From Sphingomonas lacusdianchii (GTDB lineage Bacteria > Pseudomonadota > Alphaproteobacteria > Sphingomonadales > Sphingomonadaceae), in contig NZ_JAKRET010000002.1 in NCBI RefSeq assembly GCF_022664395.1, forward strand, positions 124,001-188,000: 64,000 nucleotides of DNA, in the 5' to 3' direction. Of this stretch, positions 19,811 to 28,079 are shown piece by piece. Position 1 is the stretch's first letter, and the number at the start of each line of letters is the position of its first letter. The notes under the pieces were generated by a model that did not search any database, was not told the DNA's origin, and saw nothing but the letters and a program-made list of their open reading frames with translations. Both the position numbers and the translations under genes were made by a program.

Positions 19811-19843
19811 AAAAAGGGCCGGGCGACATGACGACGCCCGGCC
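19811..19843 (-). terminator. Intrinsic terminator of the small lipoprotein gene
   Basis: Read on the minus strand, a perfect 9-bp stem GGCCGGGCG/CGCCCGGCC with a nine-base loop is followed by CCTTTTTG. It lies about 60 bases downstream of the lipoprotein stop and immediately upstream of the serine acetyltransferase start. Confidence 0.85.
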
Positions 19844-19904
19844 GGAGGTTACGCTTAGGGAGCTACCAAAGCGTCACGGGCACCGCGCCGGAGCGCGGCG
19901 AAAC

Positions 19905-20156
19905 TCAGAAGCTGTTGCCGGTGGTGTTCAGCGTGGGTTCGACACCCGATGCGTTCAGCGTCGGATCGGTCGCGAGCGTGGTATCGTTCGACAACAGGGC
20001 TTCGTTGCCAAATGCGGCATCGTTCGTCAGCGGCTCGTCCACCGAGGTTAGGTTGCTCTCGAACGATGCGTTGGCGTCGCTGGTCGGCTCGTTGCCCGAA
20101 CAGCCGGCCAGCCCGACCAGCGCGAAAGCCGCCAGCGGTGCGATGAATTTGGTCAA
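19905..20156 (-). CDS. Small predicted lipoprotein
   Basis: An 83-residue protein with a short basic start, a hydrophobic stretch (FIAPLAAFALVGLAG) and a lipobox LAGC, so Cys19 is the likely lipidated residue. The mature part is short, acidic and rich in Asn, Thr, Ser and Asp, with no recognisable domain. A terminator follows it. Function unknown; such small envelope lipoproteins are frequent in sphingomonads. Confidence 0.75.
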   Translation of the reverse strand: MTKFIAPLAAFALVGLAGCSGNEPTSDANASFESNLTSVDEPLTNDAAFGNEALLSNDTTLATDPTLNASGVEPTLNTTGNSF

Positions 20157-20359
20157 ACCTGATCTCCCTGTTCGCCGCCCGGAAGCGACCGTTGCAGCGC
20201 CTGTTGTATCCAGCGGAACCGGGGAGACTATAATCCCATTACTTTAGTAGGGTAATGTTCGGCTATCATCGCGGCGCGCATATGCGCATCGGATACTGGC
20301 CGGTACGGTGCGATCGATGACGCGAGTAATGGTGCCGGGGGATCCGTGGCGGTTCGGGG

Positions 20360-20435
20360 TGGTGGAGCTGAGGGGAATCGAACCCCTGACCTCTGCAGTG
20401 CGATTGCAGCGCTCTCCCATCTGAGCTACAGCCCC
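20360..20435 (-). tRNA. tRNA-Ala (anticodon CGC)
   Basis: On the minus strand, 76 bases fold as a cloverleaf: acceptor GGGGCTG/CAGCTCC (with G-U), D-arm GCTC/GAGC, anticodon stem CTGCA/TGCAG with loop ATCGCAC, T-arm AGGGG/CCCCT with TTCGATT, and an encoded CCA end. The loop places CGC at positions 34-36, which reads the alanine codon GCG. Confidence 0.95.
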
Positions 20436-20673
20436 GCCCCTCATCCGGCTAAGCCGGGGCCGCTCCCTTAGCTGGCCGTTTCGACCGATGCAACGGGTCT
20501 CGCGCATCGTCTCCTACAAATTATCGGACGGCGACCGATCGTGCCGAAGGCGCTCTTCGTCGTGACCCATATCTGGGGCTGGAACCAACCGCAGGGTCGA
20601 AGCTTGTTCGCGTACGACATGGCAGCCCGCGCTGCTGCGCCGCGATAACATGAACCATCTGCAGGAGATTTTC

Positions 20674-21942
20674 ATGGGCTATGATCGCTATTCGGGACGT
20701 GACGATTCGTCGTCGAACGACCGGTCGGGAGACGAAGGCCGCTGGCGGGACCGCGACGATCGATCGCGCGGCAGCTATGGCGGGTCGCAGGGATACGGCG
20801 CGCGTGGCTACGGCTCGGGCCGGTCGCAGGGCTATGGCGAGCAGAATTATGGCGGATCGTCGTGGCAGCGCGACGACCGTGACGACAACCGCGGTCGCGA
20901 CTATTATGGCGGTTCGTCGGGCGGCAGCCGTTCCTATGGATCGACCTATGGTGCCGACCGCAACCGGGGCTATGGCAGCCGCGACTTCGACCAGAACGAT
21001 CGCGGCTCCAGCAGCTACGGATCGCAGGGCGGTCGCTATCAGGGCAGCTATGCCAGCGACGGCCATCGTTTCGCCGATTATCGTGACAATGACAACAATC
21101 GCTTCGGTGGCGACGACCGGTATCGCGAACGCAATCGCGGCGACGATCGTTATCGGACCGACCGTAACCAGAACCGCGACAATCTCGACTATGATGCCGA
21201 CGATCGCGGCTTCCTGGCGCGGGCAGGCGACGAGGTTCGCTCGTGGTTCGGCGATGAGGATGCCGAGCGCCGTCGCGAACGCGACCAGCAATATGACGAG
21301 CGCATGGCCCGCTATGACGACCGGCACAGCGACCATGCATATCGTTCGTGGCGCGATACGCAGGTCAGCGCCTTCGACCGCGATTACGACGAATATCGGC
21401 AGGAAAACGCGACGCGTTTCCAGAACGAGTTCACCGCATTCCGGACCGAACGTCAGACGCAGCGCGACAGCCTGACCAAGGTCACCGAGCATATGGAAGT
21501 GCTGGGCTCAGACGGCGAACATGTCGGCACGGTGGACAAGGTCCGTGGCGATCGTATCATCCTGACCAAGAATGATGTCGACGCTGGTGGTCATCATCAC
21601 TCGATCCCGTCGCGTTGGGTCGAATCGGTCGATGACAAGGTGAAGCTGCGCAAGAGCGCCAGCGAAGCCAAGAAGGCGTGGCGCGACGAGGAAGAGCAGC
21701 AGGCGATGTTCGGCAACCAGTCGTCGCAGCGCGCCTATGGCAACGACCGGTTCGGCAGCGACCGGAACAGCGATACCAACCGCACTGCAGGCCAGACCGG
21801 CGGTGGTTCGACTGCGACCACCGGCCAGGCGCTGGGGGCGGGGACGTCGACCAGCGCGGGCACCGGACTCGGCGGCACGAACACCAATGCGTCGAGCGAC
21901 AGCGAGACGAACCTCAATCGCAGCTTCCCCGGAACCTATTGA
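20674..21942 (+). CDS. DUF2171-domain protein with Gly/Ser/Tyr/Arg-rich disordered region
   Basis: The 422-residue product has three parts. Residues about 1-170 are low complexity, with many SYG, YGG, DR and RG units (for example GYGSGRSQGYGEQNYGGSS), and are predicted disordered by inspection. Residues about 170-250 are highly charged and include the motif RSWFGDEDAERRRERD, common in sphingomonad BON/DUF2171 proteins. Residues about 270-340 form the DUF2171 fold (VLGSDGEHVGTVDKVRGDRI), related to PRC-barrel-like modules. The C-terminus is Gly/Thr/Ser-rich. ATG 20674 is preferred to 20650 because GCAGGAGATTTTC supplies a proper ribosome-binding site. No signal peptide. Exact role unknown; stress-associated surface or cytosolic protein is a guess. 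Confidence 0.85.
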   Translation: MGYDRYSGRDDSSSNDRSGDEGRWRDRDDRSRGSYGGSQGYGARGYGSGRSQGYGEQNYGGSSWQRDDRDDNRGRDYYGGSSGGSRSYGSTYGADRNRGYGSRDFDQNDRGSSSYGSQGGRYQGSYASDGHRFADYRDNDNNRFGGDDRYRERNRGDDRYRTDRNQNRDNLDYDADDRGFLARAGDEVRSWFGDEDAERRRERDQQYDERMARYDDRHSDHAYRSWRDTQVSAFDRDYDEYRQENATRFQNEFTAFRTERQTQRDSLTKVTEHMEVLGSDGEHVGTVDKVRGDRIILTKNDVDAGGHHHSIPSRWVESVDDKVKLRKSASEAKKAWRDEEEQQAMFGNQSSQRAYGNDRFGSDRNSDTNRTAGQTGGGSTATTGQALGAGTSTSAGTGLGGTNTNASSDSETNLNRSFPGTY

Positions 21943-22047
21943 TCGGTTCGCAGCGGCGACAGGCGGAGGGGGTCGGGAAACCGGCCCCCTTTGCTTTGCC
22001 TGTCGTTCGCGTTAGTTGCTCATCGAAACTGATTTGGAGATACGAGC

Positions 22048-23037
22048 ATGGCAAAGGCGTGGCATCTGGTGCGGCGGCCGAACGGAATGCCGGTGGCGGA
22101 CGATTTCGCGTTGCGCGATCTGCCGGTACGCGACTTGGCGGAGGGAGAGGTTCGCATCGCCAATCGCTGGTTGTCGGTCGACCCGTATATGCGGGGGCGG
22201 ATGAACGATGTGAAAAGCTATGTGCCGCCCTTTGCGCTGGACGCGCCGATGGACGGCGGTGCCGTGGGCGAGGTGATCGAAAGCCGGGCAACCGACCTGC
22301 CGGTCGGCACGCATGTCCAGCATATGGCGGGATGGCGTGACGAGGCGATCGTCCCGGCCAAAGGCGTGCAGAAGCTACCCGACCTTGGCATTCCCGATCA
22401 GGCGTTCCTCGGCGCGCTCGGCATGCCGGGCATGACGGCGTGGTTCGGACTGCTGGCCGTTGCCGAGGCGAAGGCCGGCGACACGGTGTTCGTCTCGGCA
22501 GCGGCAGGTGCGGTCGGTTCGACCGTAGTGCAGATTGCCAAGGCGAAGGGTATGACGGTCGTCGGTTCGGCCGGCGGCAGCGACAAGACGGCGTGGGTCC
22601 GCTCGCTCGGCGCCGACCACGTCATCGATTACAAGGGCGACGTGCCGCTGGTAAAGGCACTGGGTGCTGCCGCGCCGGACGGTATCGACGTGTATTTCGA
22701 CAATGTCGGCGGCGACCATCTCGATGCGGCCTTGGCCCATGCCAGACAGGGCGCGCGTTTCGCCATTTGCGGGATGATCGATGGCTATAACGCGTCGGAA
22801 CCGACCAGCCTGCGCTATCTGATGCGCGTCATCGCGGCGCGGATTCGCGTACAGGGATTCATTGTCAGCGACTTTATGGGCCGGATCGGCGAGTTCCATC
22901 AGGGCATGGGCGAGATTGTCGCCGGCGGTACCTTCCAGCGCGAGGAAACGGTGGTCGAGGGGCTGAAGGCGACGCCCGACGCGTTCCTCGGCCTGTTCAG
23001 CGGCAAGAACAAGGGCAAGATGCTGGTCCGCCCCTAA
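22048..23037 (+). CDS. NADP-dependent oxidoreductase, CurA/leukotriene B4 dehydrogenase-like MDR family
   Basis: A zinc-free medium-chain reductase of 329 residues that reduces alpha,beta-unsaturated ketones or aldehydes with NADPH. Signatures are WLSVDPYMRGRMND near residue 50, a Rossmann loop SAAAGAVGSTVVQIAKAKG near residues 150-168, and the C-terminal QGFIVSDF with GKMLVRP. No catalytic zinc ligands are seen. The substrate cannot be told from sequence. An ATG follows TTGGAGATACGAGC, a good ribosome-binding site. Confidence 0.92.
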   Translation: MAKAWHLVRRPNGMPVADDFALRDLPVRDLAEGEVRIANRWLSVDPYMRGRMNDVKSYVPPFALDAPMDGGAVGEVIESRATDLPVGTHVQHMAGWRDEAIVPAKGVQKLPDLGIPDQAFLGALGMPGMTAWFGLLAVAEAKAGDTVFVSAAAGAVGSTVVQIAKAKGMTVVGSAGGSDKTAWVRSLGADHVIDYKGDVPLVKALGAAAPDGIDVYFDNVGGDHLDAALAHARQGARFAICGMIDGYNASEPTSLRYLMRVIAARIRVQGFIVSDFMGRIGEFHQGMGEIVAGGTFQREETVVEGLKATPDAFLGLFSGKNKGKMLVRP

Positions 23038-23038
23038 A

Positions 23039-23172
23039 ATCCTCCCCGAAACGGGGAGGGGGACCATGCGTAGCATGGTGGAGGGGGTTGGCCGCAACTA
23101 CTACGGTTCCGAAACTCGGATAGCCCCCTCCATCGTCCTGCGGACGGTCCCCCTCCCCGTGCCGGGGAGGAT
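23039..23172. repeat. CCTCCCCG palindromic repeat, copy 1
   Basis: A 134-base imperfect palindrome starting ATCCTCCCCG and ending CGGGGAGGAT, with inner motifs GGGGGACCATGCG-GCATGGTGGAGG. It begins one base after the reductase stop and ends six bases before the stop of the convergent 59-aa gene, filling the gap entirely. Further copies: 30787, 34314, 36095, 59502. Confidence 0.9.
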
Positions 23173-23178
23173 TTGTAA

Positions 23179-23358
23179 TCAATGCAGCTTGGCGATCTTC
23201 AGTCCATCTTCCTTCGCCCGCTGCTTGATCGATTCCTCGCTGCGCGTCAGCGCCTTGGCGAGTGCCTTCAACGCCATGCCCTTGCCGGCGAGTTGATGGA
23301 GCTTCTGGATTTCATCGGGCCGCCACGGCTGGCGGTGACGTTCGAATTTTTCGGCCAT
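23179..23358 (-). CDS. Small 59-aa SANT/Myb-like protein
   Basis: The 59-residue ORF (MAEKFERHRQPWRPDEIQKL...) has the look of a small homeodomain-like helix set, with a WRPDEIQKL start and the segment ALAKALTRSEESIKQRAKED, resembling GcrA-type or SANT helix-turn-helix proteins. A strong AGGAGAG ribosome-binding site precedes the ATG. It starts 10 bases after the yaiI stop and so is the last gene of a four-gene minus-strand unit. A DNA-binding role is inferred only. Confidence 0.85.
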   Translation of the reverse strand: MAEKFERHRQPWRPDEIQKLHQLAGKGMALKALAKALTRSEESIKQRAKEDGLKIAKLH

Positions 23359-23368
23359 GCCGTCTCTC

Positions 23369-23821
23369 CTATCGCCCCCGTGCCAACCGGACCAGTGCAG
23401 TGTCGAGCGATTGCAGGAAGCGCGAGCGATCGGTCTTCGCAAATGGCGGCGGTCCGCCCAGTTGCTCGCCGCCCGCGCGCAGGTCGGCCATGATTGCCCG
23501 CGTCGCGATCGCGCCGCCGATCGATGCGCCGGTGAACGCTTTGCCGTTCGGCGCAAGGACCGTCGCCCCCGCTTTCAGGCAGCGATCGGCGAGCAGGATG
23601 TCGGCGGTCACCACCACGCAGTCCTTGTCGGCAGCCTCGGCAATCCAGTCGTCGGCGGCATCGAACCCGTCCGACACCACGACCCGTTCGACCCATGGCA
23701 CCAGCGGTACGCGCATATGGCTGTTGCTGACGATCGCCACATTGGCACCGTGCCGTTCGGCAACACGGTACACTTCGTCCTTCACCGGGCAGGCATCGGC
23801 ATCGACTAGGATGCGGATCAT
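23369..23821 (-). CDS. yaiI: YaiI/YqxD family protein (DUF188)
   Basis: A 150-residue protein of the DUF188 family, with a PIN-like fold. Signatures are the N-terminal ILVDADACPVKDEVYRVAER, VVSDGFDAADDWI and the C-terminal GGPPPFAKTDRSRFLQSLD. Acidic residues at the N-terminus suggest a metal-dependent nuclease-like site, but no activity is established. Its ATG overlaps the stop of the Gre-like gene by four bases. Confidence 0.93.
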   Translation of the reverse strand: MIRILVDADACPVKDEVYRVAERHGANVAIVSNSHMRVPLVPWVERVVVSDGFDAADDWIAEAADKDCVVVTADILLADRCLKAGATVLAPNGKAFTGASIGGAIATRAIMADLRAGGEQLGGPPPFAKTDRSRFLQSLDTALVRLARGR

Positions 23822-24285
23822 GGCTCGATCGGACCGGTCTCGATCACTTCGATCGCATCGGCCCGCCCGCCGAAACCGGCCGTCTCGCCCGCCATCAACC
23901 CGGTGAGCGCCACGGCGAGCGGCGCGGTGAACGGGATGCGGCCCGCCGCCGGATCGGCTTCGTCGCTGCCGACCAGTTCGATCGTCTTCACCTGCCCGTT
24001 CAGCCGATAGGTCACCCGCGATCCGAATGCGACCTCGTCCTCGGGAACCGGCGCGATCTCGGCGGTCGAATGGCGTGTCCGCCAATAGCGCAGGTCGCGC
24101 TTGATTGCGGTCGTCCGTTCGGCATCGCCCTCGACCGCGGCCAGTTCGGCCTCCAGCCGTGCGACCTGCCCTGCCATCGCCTCCAGCCCCCGCCGCGTGA
24201 CCAGATTGGGCCCGGGCGGCAGCGGCAGTTCGAACCGCGGTTCCTTGTGTTCGTCATCGTCTTCCCGGCGGAACGCAACGCTCAT
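23818..24285 (-). CDS. GreA/GreB family transcription elongation factor
   Basis: The 155-residue protein has an N-terminal coiled-coil region (MAGQVARLEAELAAVEGDAE) and a C-terminal FKBP-like Gre domain (FGSRVTYRLNGQVKTIELVG and FTAPLAVALTGLMAGETA). Gre factors stimulate transcript cleavage in backtracked RNA polymerase. The coiled coil lacks clearly placed acidic tip residues, so a role as a Gre-domain paralogue rather than canonical GreA is possible. Start ATG overlaps the stop of the metallopeptidase gene (ATGA), indicating coupling. Confidence 0.88.
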   Translation of the reverse strand: MSVAFRREDDDEHKEPRFELPLPPGPNLVTRRGLEAMAGQVARLEAELAAVEGDAERTTAIKRDLRYWRTRHSTAEIAPVPEDEVAFGSRVTYRLNGQVKTIELVGSDEADPAAGRIPFTAPLAVALTGLMAGETAGFGGRADAIEVIETGPIEP

Positions 24286-25157
24286 CAGATCGCGCCCGAG
24301 AAGGTATCGCACTGCGCCGGATCGCCGCTGTCATAGCCGCGCTTCAGCCAATAGGCGCGCTGTGCGGAGGTTCCATGGGTGAAGGTCTCCGGCGAGGCCG
24401 CGCTACCCTGCAACGTGTCGTCGCCGATCGCTTCGGCAGCGGTCAGCCCTTCCTGAAGATCGCCCGGCTCCATCCGGCTGCTCCGCTTGCCCCATACCCC
24501 GGCATAGCAGTCCGCCTGCAATTCGAGCCGGACCGACTGCGCGTTGCCTTGCGCCTTGGGCAGCGTCTGCTGCGCGCGGCTGACCGCTTCGGCCTGTCCG
24601 GTCAGGTTCTGGATATGATGGCCGACCTCATGCGCCACGACATAGGCCTGGGCGAAATCGCCACGCGCGCCGAACTTCTGCGACAATTCGCGGAAGAAGC
24701 TGGTGTCGAGATACACTCCGCGATCGGGCGGGCAATAGAATGGTCCCATTGCCGACTGCGCCGCGCCGCAGCCCGATTGCGCGCCACGCTGATAGAAGTT
24801 CAGCGTCGGGGCGGGGTAGCGTTGCCCCTGCTGCTGGAAAATCTGGCCCCAGACCTGTTCGGTCGATGCCAGTACTCGACAGGCGAACAGTTCCTCGGCG
24901 GTGTCGCACGGGACGTTGCCCTGCGCCGATCCCTGTTGCGCTGTCGGCGCCTGACTGCCACCCGTCAGCAAACCGCCACCACCGGAAAACATCAGGAAGG
25001 CGATGGCGATGACGGCGATGACGCCGATCGTGCCGCAACCCAGCCCGCGTCCGAGCAACAGCGGCAGGAATCCCAGCAGGTTCAGCCCACCGCCGCCGCC
25101 ACCGCCTTGGCCAAGGTCCCGCACGTTGCTGGATGGATCGAGATCGTCGAGGCGCAT
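24285..25157 (-). CDS. Neutral zinc metallopeptidase (YpfJ family)
   Basis: A 290-residue membrane-anchored metallopeptidase. One hydrophobic segment (about residues 40-58, CGTIGVIAVIAIAFLMF) follows a glycine-rich stretch. The zinc motif HEVGHH lies at residues 176-181, and the C-terminal part has FTHGTSAQRAYWLKRGYDSG typical of the family. The catalytic domain should face the periplasm. It heads an overlapping minus-strand unit with gre, yaiI and the 59-aa gene and diverges from the patatin gene. Confidence 0.93.
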   Translation of the reverse strand: MRLDDLDPSSNVRDLGQGGGGGGGLNLLGFLPLLLGRGLGCGTIGVIAVIAIAFLMFSGGGGLLTGGSQAPTAQQGSAQGNVPCDTAEELFACRVLASTEQVWGQIFQQQGQRYPAPTLNFYQRGAQSGCGAAQSAMGPFYCPPDRGVYLDTSFFRELSQKFGARGDFAQAYVVAHEVGHHIQNLTGQAEAVSRAQQTLPKAQGNAQSVRLELQADCYAGVWGKRSSRMEPGDLQEGLTAAEAIGDDTLQGSAASPETFTHGTSAQRAYWLKRGYDSGDPAQCDTFSGAI

Positions 25158-25285
25158 GGGCGGCGGTCCGTTCGTTGAAGCTGCGTACTGAAATGCGCGA
25201 AACGCCGCCTGCGTTGCAACCGGTCTGCATGAATTCGGTTGTACGGGCGTTGAACCCGGTTCGTATAACGCGCAAAGTGTCCAGA

Positions 25286-26446
25286 ATGGCCGAAGCCGAT
25301 CCCCGCCTGCGCCGAGTATCCCCGCCCGGCCTGCCGCTCCCCGACTGCGTCGCGCTTGTGTTGCAGGGGGGCGGTGCGCTTGGCAGCTATCAGGCCGGGG
25401 TGATCGAACGGCTCGACGAAACCGGGATCGAGGTCGATTGGGTCGCGGGCATTTCGATCGGCGCGATCAACGCCGCGATCTTTGCCGGCAACGCGCCCGA
25501 ATGTCGCGTCGCGCGGCTGCGTGCCTTCTGGCAACAGGCGGCAAGCGTGCTGCCATGGTTTCCGATCCTGCCCGACGACCGCGTGCGTGAATGGGTGCAT
25601 GAATGGTCGGCCGGCGTGGTGCTCGCGACCGGCGTACCCGGCTTCTTCCGTCCGCGCGGGACGGCGCCGCAATTCGCCGCACCGGGCACCGCCGCCGCGC
25701 TCAGCTATTATGATACGACGCCCCTGCGCGATACGCTCGACCGGCTGGTCGACTGGGACCGGGTCAATGACGGGCCCGTCCGGCTGTCGGTCGGCGCGGT
25801 CGATATCGAAAGCGGCAATTTCGTCTATTTCGACAGCGCGCGCGAACGGTTGGACGCGCGGCACGTCATGGCGTCGGGCGCGTTGCCGCCGGGCCTGCCG
25901 CCGGTCGAGATCGACGGGCGCTGGTATTGGGACGGTGGATTGGTGTCGAACACCCCGCTGACCCATATCCTCGACCATCAGCGCGATCCGATGCTGGTGT
26001 TCCAGGTCGATCTGTTCTCCGCCGAAGCGACCCTGCCGCGTACGATCGGCGACGTGGTGGCGCGCGAAAAGGAAATCCGCTTCTCCAGCCGTACGCGACA
26101 GGTGACTGCCGAGCGGCTGCGCCTGCGGCAGGAACGCGAGTTGATCCGGCGGCTGGTCGCCAAGCTGCCGGTCGAGCTACGCGACGATGCCGATGTCCGC
26201 GCGCTGGAGGCGATGGCCGACGAACATCCCCTGAGCCTCGTCCACCTGATCTACCGCGCCAATCGCTGGGAGGGCGGGGCGCGCGACTATGAATTTTCGG
26301 CACGTGCGATGGAGGAGCATTGGGCGGCGGGCCGCGCGGCGATCGCCGACACCCTCGCCAATGCCCGCGTCGTTGCCGAGAACATCCTCGATGGCCGGAC
26401 CGCCGCGTTCGACCTGACCCCGCATCTCCATCAACGCCAAGGATAG
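25286..26446 (+). CDS. Patatin-like phospholipase with DUF3734 tail
   Basis: The 386-residue product is a patatin hydrolase. GGGALGSYQAG (residues 28-38) is the oxyanion hole, Ser57 in GISIG is the nucleophile, and Asp216 in DGG completes the dyad. The C-terminal 150 residues match the DUF3734 extension (HLIYRANRWEGGARDYEFS). ATG 25286 (MAEADPRLRR) is preferred over longer in-frame starts. In other alphaproteobacteria this type lies next to 3-hydroxybutyrate dehydrogenase, as here (two bases apart), and is proposed to act in polyhydroxybutyrate use; that role is inferred. Confidence 0.93.
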   Translation: MAEADPRLRRVSPPGLPLPDCVALVLQGGGALGSYQAGVIERLDETGIEVDWVAGISIGAINAAIFAGNAPECRVARLRAFWQQAASVLPWFPILPDDRVREWVHEWSAGVVLATGVPGFFRPRGTAPQFAAPGTAAALSYYDTTPLRDTLDRLVDWDRVNDGPVRLSVGAVDIESGNFVYFDSARERLDARHVMASGALPPGLPPVEIDGRWYWDGGLVSNTPLTHILDHQRDPMLVFQVDLFSAEATLPRTIGDVVAREKEIRFSSRTRQVTAERLRLRQERELIRRLVAKLPVELRDDADVRALEAMADEHPLSLVHLIYRANRWEGGARDYEFSARAMEEHWAAGRAAIADTLANARVVAENILDGRTAAFDLTPHLHQRQG

Positions 26447-26448
26447 CC

Positions 26449-27234
26449 ATGTTCCTGAAAGGCAAGACCGCGATCGTCACCGGTTCCACCTCCGGCATCG
26501 GCCTCGCCTATGCCAAGGCATTTGCCGCCGAGGGTGCGACCGTCGTCATCAACGGCTTCGGCGATGAAGCGAAGATCGAGGCCGAACGCGCCGCGCTGGC
26601 CGATGCGAGCGGTGCCGAAGCCCGCTACGACCCGGCCGACATGACCAGGCCCGACCAGATCGCGGCGATGGTCGACAAGGCGGCGGCGGAATTCGGTTCG
26701 GTCGATATCATCGTCAACAATGCCGGTATCCAGCATGTGGCGAAGATCGAGGAGTTCCCGATCGACAAATGGGATGCGATCCTCGCGATCAACCTGTCGT
26801 CGGCCTTCCACATGATCCGTGCGGCGGTCCCGCATATGAAGAAGGGCGGCTGGGGCCGGATCATCAACACCGCCTCGGCGCACAGCCTCGTCGCCAGTCC
26901 CAACAAATCGGCCTATGTCACCGCCAAGCACGGTCTGGCCGGGCTGACCAAGACGGTCGCACTCGAAGTCGCGACCTTCGGCATCACCGCCAACTGCATT
27001 TCGCCGGGCTATGTCTGGACGCCGCTGGTCGAGCAGCAGATCCCCGATACCATGGCGTCGCGTGGGCTCACGCGCGAGCAGGTGATGAATGATGTGCTGC
27101 TGGCGGCGCAGCCGACCAAAGAGTTCGTGACGTCCGAACAGGTCGCCAGCCTCGCGCTGTACCTGTGCCGCGACGAAGCCAAGGCGATTACCGGCGCGAA
27201 CCTGTCGATCGACGGCGGCTGGACCGCGGCATGA
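26449..27234 (+). CDS. bdhA: 3-Hydroxybutyrate dehydrogenase
   Basis: A 261-residue SDR that interconverts D-3-hydroxybutyrate and acetoacetate with NAD. It shows the dinucleotide motif TGSTSGIG near the N-terminus, NNAG, the catalytic Ser (NTASAHS) and YVTAK (Tyr/Lys). The segments ISPGYVWTPLVEQQIPDTM and SIDGGWTA match bdhA well. It is directly coupled to the upstream patatin gene and completes the first step after depolymerisation of polyhydroxybutyrate. Confidence 0.95.
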   Translation: MFLKGKTAIVTGSTSGIGLAYAKAFAAEGATVVINGFGDEAKIEAERAALADASGAEARYDPADMTRPDQIAAMVDKAAAEFGSVDIIVNNAGIQHVAKIEEFPIDKWDAILAINLSSAFHMIRAAVPHMKKGGWGRIINTASAHSLVASPNKSAYVTAKHGLAGLTKTVALEVATFGITANCISPGYVWTPLVEQQIPDTMASRGLTREQVMNDVLLAAQPTKEFVTSEQVASLALYLCRDEAKAITGANLSIDGGWTAA

Positions 27235-27241
27235 TCGCGGC

Positions 27242-27883
27242 ATGAAGCGCAGCGCGTGCATCGCCGGCCTGATGCTCGGCCTGTCGACCGGCGGCTGTGG
27301 TGGCGGGGCAGGGGTGGCGTCCGCCGGTTCTGCGCCGCCACAGACACCGGCCGCCGCCGATGACTGGCGGCGCGTGGCGACGCCGGCCGATCGCGACCGG
27401 TTGCGGCGTTGGCGGGACGCGTGGCTGACCGCCTTGCCCCGTGCCCGCGCCGCCGATCCGACGGCGGTGGCGGAACAGGGGGCACTGTTCCAGCCCGACC
27501 TTGCCCTCGCCGGCGCGGCGCCCGCGGGGCGCTATCGCTGCCGCGTGTTCAAGCTGGGCGCGGCGGGCAGTGCGATGCGCGACTTCACCGCCTATCCCGC
27601 CTTCGACTGCCGCATCGTCGATGAAGGGCGGGTGCGCAGCTTCTATAAGGAGACGGGGTCGCAGCGGCCGGTCGGCCTGTTGTTCGGCGATGGCGATCGG
27701 ACGATCTTTCTCGGCACGTTGCTGCTCGGCGACGAGCGCGCGCCGCTGCAATATGGGCAGGACCGCGACCGCGACATGGCCGGCGTGCTGGAACGGGTCG
27801 GCGAACGGCGCTGGCGGCTGGTGCTACCTTATCCCCGGTTCGAATCGTTGCTGGATGTGATCGAACTGGTGCCGGCGGACTGA
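27242..27883 (+). CDS. DUF4893 putative lipoprotein
   Basis: A 213-residue exported protein. The N-terminus MKRSACIAGLMLGLSTGGCG is a lipoprotein-like signal with Cys19 as candidate lipidation site. The body matches DUF4893 (YRCRVFKLG, FTAYPAFDCRI and VLPYPRFESLLDVIELVP), a family frequent in sphingomonads with no known function. The start is seven bases after bdhA, so it may be read from the same message. Confidence 0.85.
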   Translation: MKRSACIAGLMLGLSTGGCGGGAGVASAGSAPPQTPAAADDWRRVATPADRDRLRRWRDAWLTALPRARAADPTAVAEQGALFQPDLALAGAAPAGRYRCRVFKLGAAGSAMRDFTAYPAFDCRIVDEGRVRSFYKETGSQRPVGLLFGDGDRTIFLGTLLLGDERAPLQYGQDRDRDMAGVLERVGERRWRLVLPYPRFESLLDVIELVPAD

Positions 27884-27919
27884 TCCCCCTGCCCAAGACC
27901 TATGCGAAAGCTCTTTATT

Positions 27920-28008
27920 GTACCCCGGCGAAGGCCGGGGCCCAGCCGGGGGACGTCGGTAGGCACGGAAGGGCCTGCCCAAACATACCCCGGCCTTCGC
28001 CGGAGTAC
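27920..28008. repeat. Imperfect inverted repeat GTACCCCGGCGAAGGCCGGG
   Basis: Arms at 27920-27943 and 27986-28008 (CCCCGGCCTTCGCCGGAGTAC) form a palindrome between convergent genes. It resembles the GCGCAGGCTGGGG family in layout, with GAAGGCC in place of GCAGGCT. The rest of the 196-base gap appears non-coding. Confidence 0.75.
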
Positions 28009-28079
28009 GGGAGTTTCCAGCGGTCGAGCGACGCTCCCCGAAGTCTCCCCGACGTGGGAATGACCACCATTATTAGGTC

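Noticed and set aside
20521..21492. Ile/Val/Ala-rich minus-strand ORF opposite the DUF2171 gene
   Set aside because: It looks like a membrane protein only because it is the reverse complement of Asp/Arg/Tyr codons; the + strand has the recognised domain and ribosome-binding site.
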